Shown here piece after piece: positions 15,004 through 21,378 of a stretch of DNA of 26,626 nt (position 1 is the first letter of the stretch; the number at the start of each line of letters is the position of its first letter). The notes beneath the pieces were generated by a model. That model made no database searches and was not told where the DNA came from. It saw only the letters and a list, made by a program, of their open reading frames with translations. The stretch is from assembly GCA_964558455.1 (NCBI GenBank), contig CAZLEE010000045.1:1-26626 (forward strand). Direction: 5' to 3'. Made by a program: the position numbers and the translations under genes. This DNA comes from DASRLE01 sp964558455 (lineage in GTDB: Bacteria > Verrucomicrobiota > Verrucomicrobiia > Limisphaerales > Palsa-1400).

Positions 15004-15609
15004 CTATGCCGCGCGTTTTTTACGCAGAATCCGCAACGTGCTCGCACCAAACGGCAGCACCATCAAGGCACCGGCGATGATCGAGGAGGGTTCGGGAACG
15101 CTGCTCACATCGGGAACGGCCGAAAGGGTAAGCGTCACTTCAGTCAAAGTCGCATCATTCCCCAGATTCGCATTAGCGGCGTCGTAATACCCGCCTGTGC
15201 TAGTAAACGGATCATAGACAGACAGATTGTAATTGATCCCTCCGGCATAGAAGTTGAGGCCGTCAATGTCGACTCCCGCCGGGTTCACAACCAGCGCGTC
15301 ATCGAAATAATTACCGGCGGCTGTCGTACCGGGAAAGGCCGGATTGCTCTGGAGGCTGACGGCAACGCTGTTCCTTGTGCCCGTCATGCCGGTTATTTGG
15401 TAACCGTACGTGTTTGCCGGAACTTCGTACCCGGTAAGGAGCGTGAGGGTATCAGCGGTTGTCAGCGTTCCGATGGTTGTAATGTTATTCCCCCCGGTGG
15501 CGGTATCCACGTAAGAGAAATCCCAGAGGAGATCTGCTCTGGCCTGTGATGGTGAGAATGCGAGCACAGCAAACGCCGCTAATCCAATCAAACTTAGTTT
15601 CTTTTTCAT
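15004..15609 (-). CDS. PEP-CTERM protein 3
   Basis: 201-aa secreted protein: signal peptide (MKKKLSLIGLAAFAVLAFSP SQARA), then a beta-rich body starting DLLWDFSYVDTATGGNNITT with repeated 'TLTLLTG', 'VNPAGVDIDGLNFYAGG' and 'YNLSVYDPFTSTGGYYD' segments, a pattern familiar from PEP-CTERM proteins built as a single jelly-roll-like domain. The tail has VPEPSSIIAGALMVLPFG and ASTLRILRKKRAA. The frame runs to 15684, but the ATG at 15609 follows AAGGAAAT and begins the signal peptide. Its body is not evidently related to its neighbours although flanks and tail are nearly identical to gene 2. Confidence 0.92.
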   Translation of the reverse strand: MKKKLSLIGLAAFAVLAFSPSQARADLLWDFSYVDTATGGNNITTIGTLTTADTLTLLTGYEVPANTYGYQITGMTGTRNSVAVSLQSNPAFPGTTAAGNYFDDALVVNPAGVDIDGLNFYAGGINYNLSVYDPFTSTGGYYDAANANLGNDATLTEVTLTLSAVPDVSSVPEPSSIIAGALMVLPFGASTLRILRKKRAA

Positions 15610-15735
15610 ATTTCCTTTTTTTTGTTGCAAAAATCCAATCCCGGCCCGCCCCCTGCCCCGGATATCTGACTCATGCAGTTTCATTTTCTATCGCGTGCCG
15701 ATGCTTGCAACCCTGACCGCACCAAATCTTTACCC

Positions 15736-15800
15736 ATTAAAGCAGAATCTGAGAGTTCAGTCTATCCAATTTTGGGACACTTATGTACGCTTTTGGGATA
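15736..15800 (-). promoter_or_regulatory. Promoter 3 of PEP-CTERM regulon
   Basis: Extended -10 TG-C-TTTAAT (15744-15736), the best match of the six. The dyad TGTCC-N7-GGATA (15779-15763) is centred about -42; the distal half-dyad TATCC-N7-GTACA is 21 bp upstream. The predicted start near 15729 gives a leader of about 120 nt. Confidence 0.65.
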
Positions 15801-15837
15801 TATCAATCGGGAAAAATCCGAAATAAATCGAAAGCGC

Positions 15838-16476
15838 CTAATGGCGTAGTGATTGCACCGAGCGCCTTTTGCGCAAAATCCGCAATGTGCTCGCCCCAAA
15901 CGGCAGCGCTACCAGGATGCCGGCGATTATCGCGGCAGGTTCGGGAACGGCGGACAAGGTCAAATTGGCTGTTCCATAGGTTTGCGTAATATCGTTGTTT
16001 TGACCGGAACCAACCTGCCAACCCCATAAGCTATAGGAACCCGCGGGCTGATCGACGTTGGGAGGCGTGGCAAAAGGGTAGTTAATGGCTGTGGCATTGA
16101 ACCACATGTTCATTTGGTCGCCGGCTGCATCCATAAACAAAAGACCGCCATTCGAGCCAAGGAACTGGCCGCCAGGATTCGCGATATTAACCGCATCGTC
16201 GTATGAGAACTGGCTGTTTGCGTTGACGGTGTATCCGCTGGCGGCAACCAAACCATAGACCCCCGAGAACGCCCCATCGCCAGTGACGTCTATACTTCCG
16301 CTGACGGCAAGGCCATTTTCAACATCAATCACCCCAATGGCGGCAACACCACCGGAAGGATAGCTTCCCGGATCGGTAGTCTGAACATACGATACGTCAC
16401 ACAATGAGGCGCCGGCCTGAACTGCGACCAGCAAAACGCCTGTCATTACTGCGAGTTCTAATTTTCCAATTTGCAT
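15838..16476 (-). CDS. PEP-CTERM protein 4
   Basis: 212-aa secreted protein, paralogous to protein 2: signal peptide MQIGKLELAVMTGVLLVAVQ AGA, then ASLCDVSYVQTTDPGSYPSG, a GVIDVENGLAVSGSID segment, SQFSYDDAVN, and GGLLFMDAAGDQMNMWFNA. The tail is VPEPAAIIAGILVALPFG and ASTLRILRKRRSV, extended by QSLRH beyond the usual end. The frame could start at a TTG at 16503, but the ATG at 16476 aligns with the start of protein 2. Unlike the others there is no GGCCGG terminator behind it, only a weak GCGCC-TAAT-GGCG stem at about 15834-15846, so reading past it towards gene 3 is possible. Confidence 0.92.
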   Translation of the reverse strand: MQIGKLELAVMTGVLLVAVQAGASLCDVSYVQTTDPGSYPSGGVAAIGVIDVENGLAVSGSIDVTGDGAFSGVYGLVAASGYTVNANSQFSYDDAVNIANPGGQFLGSNGGLLFMDAAGDQMNMWFNATAINYPFATPPNVDQPAGSYSLWGWQVGSGQNNDITQTYGTANLTLSAVPEPAAIIAGILVALPFGASTLRILRKRRSVQSLRH

Positions 16477-16625
16477 ATTATTCCACTGCTTTCTTGACTG
16501 CAAAAACCCGGTCCCCCGCTCAACCCCCCATATCCACCCTGACCACGCCTTGGGATATTCGATTTATGCAGTTTGGTTTTACTGCTTTTGGTAACCGTGT
16601 CGCCCGCCGCGCCAAAACCTCGCCC

Positions 16626-16694
16626 ATTAGACCGGAATCAAGGAATACTGTCCATCCCATTCCGGGACACATGTGTCCATTTTTTTGAGCCAAA
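16626..16694 (-). promoter_or_regulatory. Promoter 4 of PEP-CTERM regulon
   Basis: The -10 is TCTAAT with CGG instead of TGN before it (16634-16626). The proximal dyad TGTCC-N7-GGATG is normally placed; the distal element (TGGCT…GGACA) is 23 bp rather than 21 bp upstream, the only copy off register. The predicted leader is about 143 nt and carries the block at 16549-16580. Confidence 0.52.
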
Positions 16695-16713
16695 TCGGCA
16701 CCATCAAGGGAAA

Positions 16714-16740
16714 AAAGGCCGGTCCTGAGGACCGGCCTTT
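16714..16740 (-). terminator. Terminator hairpin of PEP-CTERM gene 5
   Basis: Perfect 12-bp stem AAAGGCCGGTCC/GGACCGGCCTTT with a TGA loop and TTTCCC on the minus strand after it. It separates gene 5 from the distal operator of gene 4, only 20 bp away. Confidence 0.82.
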
Positions 16741-16767
16741 GTGAGTAAACGCCTGGTGACGTGACGG

Positions 16768-17574
16768 CTATGCCGTGCGTCTTTTCCGCATGATCCGAAA
16801 CGTGCTCACCCCGAACGGCAGCACCATCAAAGCACCGGCGATTATCGTGGAAGCCTCAGGAACAGGGGTGAAAATAATGGTCTGTTGCGCACCACTTTGA
16901 CCCGCATTAGGAGTCAACACGGCGCCCGCAGGTTGCGAGGAACCGTTGTACCCGGTAGCGATGTCGCTCAGGAAGTCGTTGTAATCGGTGGCAAGATTGC
17001 CGCTCAACGCAACGTCAAAACCGCTGTTGGCGGTTCCATCCGAGGCATGGCCGTATGAGGTGCTGTTATACAGGGCGGTGTACATGGCCAGCGCCAGCGT
17101 GGCAGCCTGATCGTTCACCGACCCGACAAAGCCATTAAGAGTTTTGCCGCCTTCAAGCGCCGGCGCAAAAGTGCTGAACAAATAATTCGCGTTCTGAATG
17201 CCAGTGGGAGTCACCCAAGCGGAAGGATTTATGCCCGAACCCGCTGCCGCGAAGGTCTGCAAGGTATAGTTGCCGGCATAACCTGAAGACAGGTTCCCCA
17301 ACGGGCTGAGGCAGACTCCGTAGAGCGTGCTGCCTTGATGGCCGATCATTGCGTCGGCAGGAGTGACAGAGTTGATTTGAAAGGCATAAATACCAATCAA
17401 ATCGCTCGTGTTGATTATCGAGCCGTACCCTTGCAGGGTCGCGCTAAATCCGCTATCGGCGATGGTGCTCTCCAACGTCATATTCACATTCGTCTGAGCC
17501 TCCAAATGTCCGGCCATCAGAACAGACACCGCCGAAATCCCTAACTTTGCGACTACATTTTTTCTATCTATCAT
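16768..17574 (-). CDS. PEP-CTERM-like protein 5 (PEA variant)
   Basis: 268-aa secreted protein, full-length paralogue of protein 6. Signal peptide: VAKLGISAVSVLMAGHLEAQ. The body has NMTLESTIADSGFSATLQGY, LIGIYAFQINSVTPAD, one conserved cysteine in LYGVCLSPLGNL, NANYLFSTFA, and NDQAATLALAMYTALYN. The Cys region plus the Gln-led helix vaguely recall thioester (TED-like) adhesin domains; that is speculative. The tail is VPEASTIIAGALMVLPFG with VSTFRIMRKRRTA, so PEP is replaced by PEA. The frame is open to 17688, but the ATG at 17574 (AGAAGT upstream) gives the signal peptide aligning with protein 6. The leader is short (about 78 nt) and contains a stem-loop at 17604-17626. Confidence 0.9.
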   Translation of the reverse strand: MIDRKNVVAKLGISAVSVLMAGHLEAQTNVNMTLESTIADSGFSATLQGYGSIINTSDLIGIYAFQINSVTPADAMIGHQGSTLYGVCLSPLGNLSSGYAGNYTLQTFAAAGSGINPSAWVTPTGIQNANYLFSTFAPALEGGKTLNGFVGSVNDQAATLALAMYTALYNSTSYGHASDGTANSGFDVALSGNLATDYNDFLSDIATGYNGSSQPAGAVLTPNAGQSGAQQTIIFTPVPEASTIIAGALMVLPFGVSTFRIMRKRRTA

Positions 17575-17603
17575 ACTTCTGTTTCCATGCTCAATGGGGT
17601 TAA

Positions 17604-17626
17604 ATCCTTGAAACGAAACCAAGGAT
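17604..17626 (-). other. 5' leader stem-loop of gene 5
   Basis: Seven-base-pair stem ATCCTTG/CAAGGAT with a 9-nt loop, about 30-50 nt before the start codon. Gene 6 has the matching structure at 18660-18680 with a changed loop, so it is conserved between the two paralogues. Genes 1-4 do not have it. Confidence 0.5.
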
Positions 17627-17658
17627 CGCGTGCTCCTGCGTGCTCTTAACTGTTGAAC

Positions 17659-17725
17659 ATTAAACCACAACCCGCCCCGGATGTCCATCCAAAATTAGGA
17701 CATCGTTGTTCATCTTTAGGACATC
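17659..17725 (-). promoter_or_regulatory. Promoter 5 of PEP-CTERM regulon
   Basis: Extended -10 TG-G-TTTAAT (17667-17659). Proximal dyad TGTCC-N7-GGATG; distal TGTCC-N7-GAACA 21 bp upstream. The predicted start is near 17652. Confidence 0.62.
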
Positions 17726-17758
17726 AAGTTGGAAAACGTCGAAAAACCAACAGAAAAA

Positions 17759-17782
17759 AGGCCGGTCCCGAGGGACCGGCCT
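17759..17782 (-). terminator. Terminator hairpin of PEP-CTERM gene 6
   Basis: Perfect 10-bp stem AGGCCGGTCC/GGACCGGCCT closing a CGAG loop, with TTTTTTCTG following on the minus strand. A small CTCGCC-TATG-GCGAG stem (17801-17816) sits right after the stop codon. Confidence 0.82.
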
Positions 17783-17818
17783 GTGAAACAAAACCTGAAC
17801 TCGCCTATGGCGAGACTA

Positions 17819-18616
17819 CTATGCCGCGCACTTTTTACGCAGAATCCGCAACGTGCTTGCACCAAACGGCAGCACCATCAAGGCACCGGCGATGATCGTG
17901 GAGGCCTCGGGCACAGGAGTGAAAATCATGGTCTGCTCCGCATTGGGCTGACCCGCATCAGGAGTCAACACGTAACCCACCGCCAGCGGAGAACCATTGT
18001 ACCCCGTGAGGGCGCTAAGGAAGGCGCTGTAATCCGTAGCCACACTGCCGCCGCTCAACGTAACGTCAAAACCGCTGCTGACAGTTCCATTCGCAGCCAC
18101 GCCATATGCGGTGCTGTTATACAGCGCGGTATACATGGCCAAAGCCAAGGCCGCAGCCTGATCGTTCACCGACCCGCCAAAGCTGCCGCCAAGGAGATTG
18201 CCGGCTTCAAGCTGCGAGGCATAGGTGCTGAACAAATAATTGGCGTTTTGAATGCCCTGAGGAGTCACCCACGCTGTAGGATACTGGCCATTACCCGCCT
18301 GCGCGAAGGTCTGCAGAGCGTAGGAACCTTCATAACCGAAGCCCAAGTTTCCTTGTGGGCTGAGGCAGATCGCGTAAAGCGTGCTGCCTGCACTGCCAAT
18401 CAAGGTGCTGGCAGGGGTGACAGAGTTAACTTGAAAGGCATAAATGCCGATCAAATCATCGGTGTTGATCATCGTGCCGTCCCCGCTCATGGTGGCGCTA
18501 AATCCGGTATCGGCAATGGTGCTCTCCAACGTCATATCCACCGTTTGAGCCTCCAAATGCCCAACCGCCAAAACAGCCACCACCGAAATGCCCAACTTTG
18601 TTATCATGGTTTTCAT
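17819..18616 (-). CDS. PEP-CTERM-like protein 6 (PEA variant)
   Basis: 265-aa secreted protein, full-length paralogue of protein 5. Signal peptide: MITKLGISVVAVLAVGHLEA. The body shares MTLESTIADTGFSATMSGDG, LIGIYAFQVNSVTP, LYAICLSPQGNLGFGYEGSY, the single cysteine, NANYLFSTYA and NDQAAALALAMYTALYNST with protein 5. The tail is VPEASTIIAGALMVLPFG, then ASTLRILRKKCAA. The start is the ATG at 18616 (MKTMITK); the in-frame ATG at 18607 would align more closely with protein 5 and is equally possible. It is divergent from the histidine kinase across about 420 bp. It probably arose by duplication together with its promoter, leader hairpin and terminator. Confidence 0.9.
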   Translation of the reverse strand: MKTMITKLGISVVAVLAVGHLEAQTVDMTLESTIADTGFSATMSGDGTMINTDDLIGIYAFQVNSVTPASTLIGSAGSTLYAICLSPQGNLGFGYEGSYALQTFAQAGNGQYPTAWVTPQGIQNANYLFSTYASQLEAGNLLGGSFGGSVNDQAAALALAMYTALYNSTAYGVAANGTVSSGFDVTLSGGSVATDYSAFLSALTGYNGSPLAVGYVLTPDAGQPNAEQTMIFTPVPEASTIIAGALMVLPFGASTLRILRKKCAA

Positions 18617-18659
18617 GTTCTTTAAATTCCCTTCTCCAAGTCATTACGGTTCAAACCGA

Positions 18660-18680
18660 TCCTTGAAACACAATCAAGGA
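18660..18680 (-). other. 5' leader stem-loop of gene 6
   Basis: TCCTTG/CAAGGA stem with a 9-nt loop, equivalent to 17604-17626 in front of gene 5. A second short palindrome, CGGTT-CA-AACCG, lies at 18647-18658. Confidence 0.5.
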
Positions 18681-18701
18681 CCACGACTCACACGTGGACT
18701 T

Positions 18702-18770
18702 ATTGAACCACAATCCTGCACAAGCCATCTATCCCAAATTAGGACATCATTGTATATGTTTGGGACATCG
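18702..18770 (-). promoter_or_regulatory. Promoter 6 of PEP-CTERM regulon
   Basis: Extended -10 TG-G-TTCAAT (18710-18702). Proximal dyad TGTCC-N7-GGATA (18746-18730) centred about -43; distal TGTCC-N7-ATACA (18767-18751) 21 bp upstream. It lies in the 420-bp divergent gap 18617-19039. The rest of that gap shows a T8 run next to GCAACA-TTTT-GTTGC (18800-18824) and no gene. Confidence 0.62.
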
Positions 18771-19039
18771 TTCCACACGGCAAGGAATTCGCAAGTCGTC
18801 TTTTTTTTGCAACATTTTGTTGCCCTGTTTGTTGTCTGAACTGGCGTTGAACACAAATCACCCCGTGCTTGCGTGTCATCGGAGTCAAACATATCCCCAC
18901 TGGTGCTTGTCCAATTCAGAGCGAATTTTAGGCTCCTTGCCGGCGCCGCAGCGGCACGGGACCTGACAAAAGTGGGAGGACAATTGCCAAAACACGGTTG
19001 GCTCCCGGACGGGAATGAACCGATATTTGATGTGTTGTG

Positions 19040-19777
19040 ATGGAGAATGTATTGGCAAAAGCCCTCGGCCAGGATGCGACCCAATTGCCCGCCACGGATA
19101 AAAGCGGCCTGCTGGCGCGCCTGCTCAAACGGCTGGCCCATGAAATTCGCAATCCGCTCAGTTCCCTGGATGTCCATTTTCAGCTTCTTGAGGAAGATGT
19201 CGGCGCGTTGCCGTTGCCGGCGCGAAATCAATTGGCGACGCGACTGGAAATCATCCATCGTGAATTGGACCGGTTGGAAAGCATCGTGGAGCGTTTTCTG
19301 AAACTGGCCGGCCCATCGGCGCTGGAACTGGAACCGGTGGCAATTGAGAAGATCATCACGCACGTTTGCGCCCTCCTGCGCCCGGAAGCTTCCACGCGCC
19401 AAATCGAAATTGTGGCCGAGCTGGAACCCAACCTGCCGCTGGTGACAATCGATTCCGTCCAGATATCCCAGGCGCTGCTCAATCTGCTCATCAACGGATT
19501 GCAAGCCATCGGCGAGCGCGGCCGGGTGAAGGTCACCGCGTCCAAATGCGGCGACAAACTGTTGCTCGGAGTGCAGGATACCGGTCCCGGCATCCCGGCG
19601 GATAACCTGGGCGATATATTTGATCCCTATTTCACGACCAAACCCGAAGGCAGCGGGCTGGGATTGTGGATCGCGCAGCAAATCGCGGTGGCGCACGGGG
19701 GCGATTTGCAGGCGGAAAACGCGGCGACGGGCGGCGCATTGTTCACACTCAAGCTCCCGTTCGTCCGGGCGAAATGA
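19040..19777 (+). CDS. Sensorless (soluble) histidine kinase, NtrB/FlgS-like
   Basis: 245-aa cytosolic kinase consisting of the transmitter only. The dimerisation helix has phospho-acceptor His34 in LAHEIRNPLSSLD; the ATPase domain follows with the N box (LLINGLQAIGE), G1 (DTGPGIP), F box (DPYFTTK) and G2 (GSGLGLWIA). There is no membrane helix, PAS or GAF domain, so the input must come from a partner or from the 30 N-terminal residues. This fits NtrB-like and flagellar FlgS/FleS-type kinases rather than the large PrsK of PEP-CTERM systems. A GTG at 19037 immediately before the ATG is an alternative start; neither has a good Shine-Dalgarno. The regulator gene overlaps its stop by ATGA. Confidence 0.9.
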   Translation: MENVLAKALGQDATQLPATDKSGLLARLLKRLAHEIRNPLSSLDVHFQLLEEDVGALPLPARNQLATRLEIIHRELDRLESIVERFLKLAGPSALELEPVAIEKIITHVCALLRPEASTRQIEIVAELEPNLPLVTIDSVQISQALLNLLINGLQAIGERGRVKVTASKCGDKLLLGVQDTGPGIPADNLGDIFDPYFTTKPEGSGLGLWIAQQIAVAHGGDLQAENAATGGALFTLKLPFVRAK

Positions 19778-21165
19778 CAATGGATAATTCCAAAATCAAG
19801 ATTCTCATCGTGGATGATGAGCAAGGCTTGTGCGCCGGGTTGCAGGAAGGCTTGCAACGGGAAGGCTATTCCGTGGACGCGGCCAACAGCGCCGAGGCCG
19901 CGCTGAAACTTGCCGGCCAAAACCTCTATAACCTGGTGATTTCCGACATCAAAATGCCCGGGATGGGCGGGTTGGAACTTTTCACCCAATTCCGCGAACG
20001 CAGCCGGGACACGCTTTTTATTTTGATGACGGCCTTTGGCACGGTCGAGAACGCGGTGGAGGCGATGCGCCTGGGCGTTTATGATTATTTGCCAAAACCA
20101 GTCGATCTCAAGCGTCTGCGCATGCATGTGCAAAAAGCGCTGGAATACCAATCGGTCGTGGTCGAAAACAACGAACTGCGCACCCGTTTGCAAAAGCGAT
20201 CCAAACCCAATCCGCTTATCGGGGAAAGCGAAAGAATGAGGGCGGTGGCGCGATTGATTGAGGAAGTGGCGCAGAGCGATGTGACCGTGCTGATCGAAGG
20301 CGAAAGCGGGACAGGCAAGGAAATTGCGGCCCGGCTGATCCATACCCACAGTCAGCGGCGCGAAAAGCCGTTCATTTCAGTCAATTGCGCCGCATTTGCG
20401 GAGACGTTGCTGGAAGCGGAATTGTTCGGCCATGTGAAAGGCGCGTTCACCGGTGCCGCGACCCAAAAACAGGGCCGGTTCCAATTGGCCGATGGAGGGA
20501 TGCTCTTTCTCGACGAAATTGGCGACCTCTCGCCAAAAGGCCAGGGCGATTTGTTGCGGGTGCTGGAAGACGGCGCCTTCCGCATGGTGGGCGGCTCTGC
20601 GTTGATCAAGGTCAACGTCCGCATCATTGCGGCAACCAACAAAAACCTGCACGATTTCGTCACGGAAGGGAAATTTCGCGAGGACCTGTTTTACCGGCTG
20701 AACGTGGTGCCGATCCTCATGCCGCCGTTGCGCGAACGGGATGATGACATTCCGCTGTTGATCGGACACTTCTTTGATTATTTTTCCGCCAAACACAAAC
20801 GGGGACGCAAACGGATGTCGCCGGAGGCAATGCAGCTTTGCCAGCGTTTTCCGTGGCCGGGAAATGTGCGGCAATTGCGCAACGCCGTGGAGCGCATGGT
20901 GATTACGAGCCGGGCCAGCGTGGTGGATGTTTCCGCGCTGCCGGATTATTTGCGGGAATTTGACCAGAACTCGACCACCTTCACGGTCCGGCCCGGAACA
21001 CCCCTGGCGGAAGTTGAGAAACTCCTGATCTGCCAAACGTTGACCCACGTGACCAACAACCGGGAAGAAGCAGCCAAGACCCTCGGTATCAGCCGGCGCA
21101 CATTGCAATATAAACTGAAGCAATACGGCTTGCTGGATGGGGACAAACCCTTGGAGAACGCCTGA
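19774..21165 (+). CDS. NtrC-family sigma-54-dependent response regulator
   Basis: 463-aa enhancer-binding protein. The receiver domain (1-125) has the acidic pair VDDE at residues 13-16, phospho-Asp58 in SDIKMPGM, a Thr in LMTAFG and Lys in LPKPVD. The AAA+ domain has Walker A GESGTGKE (from residue 176), an intact GAFTGA loop (223-228) for sigma-54 contact, Walker B MLFLDEIGD, and the arginine-finger region FREDLFYRLNVVPI. A Fis-type helix-turn-helix is near residues 425-455 (NREEAAKTLGISRRTLQYKL). The frame is open from 19666, but the ATG at 19774 begins the receiver fold and overlaps the kinase stop by 4 bp. Neighbouring fliG/fliM and a zinc-ribbon protein suggest a flagellar regulator (FlgR/FleR type); proximity to the PEP-CTERM genes allows a PrsR-like role instead. 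Confidence 0.93.
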   Translation: MTMDNSKIKILIVDDEQGLCAGLQEGLQREGYSVDAANSAEAALKLAGQNLYNLVISDIKMPGMGGLELFTQFRERSRDTLFILMTAFGTVENAVEAMRLGVYDYLPKPVDLKRLRMHVQKALEYQSVVVENNELRTRLQKRSKPNPLIGESERMRAVARLIEEVAQSDVTVLIEGESGTGKEIAARLIHTHSQRREKPFISVNCAAFAETLLEAELFGHVKGAFTGAATQKQGRFQLADGGMLFLDEIGDLSPKGQGDLLRVLEDGAFRMVGGSALIKVNVRIIAATNKNLHDFVTEGKFREDLFYRLNVVPILMPPLRERDDDIPLLIGHFFDYFSAKHKRGRKRMSPEAMQLCQRFPWPGNVRQLRNAVERMVITSRASVVDVSALPDYLREFDQNSTTFTVRPGTPLAEVEKLLICQTLTHVTNNREEAAKTLGISRRTLQYKLKQYGLLDGDKPLENA

Positions 21166-21199
21166 TTGACCCTTTGGCGTTGCACCAACTTGTGTCTGC

Positions 21200-21218
21200 T
21201 TGTGCAAAATATGCACAA
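21200..21218. promoter_or_regulatory. Perfect inverted repeat, candidate enhancer site for the NtrC-type regulator
   Basis: TTGTGCA-N5-TGCACAA, 7+7 bp perfect. It is centred about 118 bp upstream of the start predicted from the sigma-54 promoter at 21301, a usual distance for enhancer-binding proteins. A looser relative (TTGCACCAACTTGTG) lies 20 bp to the left at about 21180. The half-sites are TGTGCA, unlike the TGCAC-first order of classical NtrC boxes. Confidence 0.5.
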
Positions 21219-21300
21219 AACGACCAATCATAAATTGGGCATGGATTGAGCCGTTTATGTTTCTATTTGAAATCAGGCTACTTACGCCGAAAGCGATAGC

Positions 21301-21316
21301 TGGCATGGCGTTTGCG
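21301..21316 (+). promoter_or_regulatory. Sigma-54 promoter
   Basis: TGGCATGGCGTTTGCG matches the sigma-54 consensus TGGCAYR-N4-TTGCW at every fixed position except the final W. The invariant GG (21302-21303) and GC (21314-21315) are 10 bp apart. Start is predicted near 21327, about 50 nt before the 61-aa gene. A weaker GG-N10-GC (21238-21251) lies upstream. This is the only good sigma-54 site I found in the window and it follows an NtrC-family gene. Confidence 0.75.
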
Positions 21317-21378
21317 TAGAAATGAGGAGGTTGTTTAACCACAGCCCAAAGATTGAACTTGAAATTGAACTTATCATT

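Noticed and set aside
17729..18625. Long plus-strand frame (298 codons) opposite PEP-CTERM gene 6
   Set aside because: It is an antisense shadow of a clear secreted protein gene; composition is unnatural (Arg/His/Gly-rich) and there is no start signal.
18800..18824. T8 run next to GCAACA-TTTT-GTTGC as a terminator
   Set aside because: The T run precedes the stem on the plus strand, and on the minus strand the stem is followed by A; neither orientation gives stem-then-T.
18947..18966. CGGCACGGGACCTGAC as a sigma-54 promoter for the histidine kinase
   Set aside because: The -24 half fits but the -12 reads GA instead of the invariant GC.
18674..19780. Long minus-strand frame (368 codons) opposite the histidine kinase
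   Set aside because: The kinase has all transmitter motifs in the plus frame; the antisense frame has low-complexity Arg/Gln composition and no family pattern.
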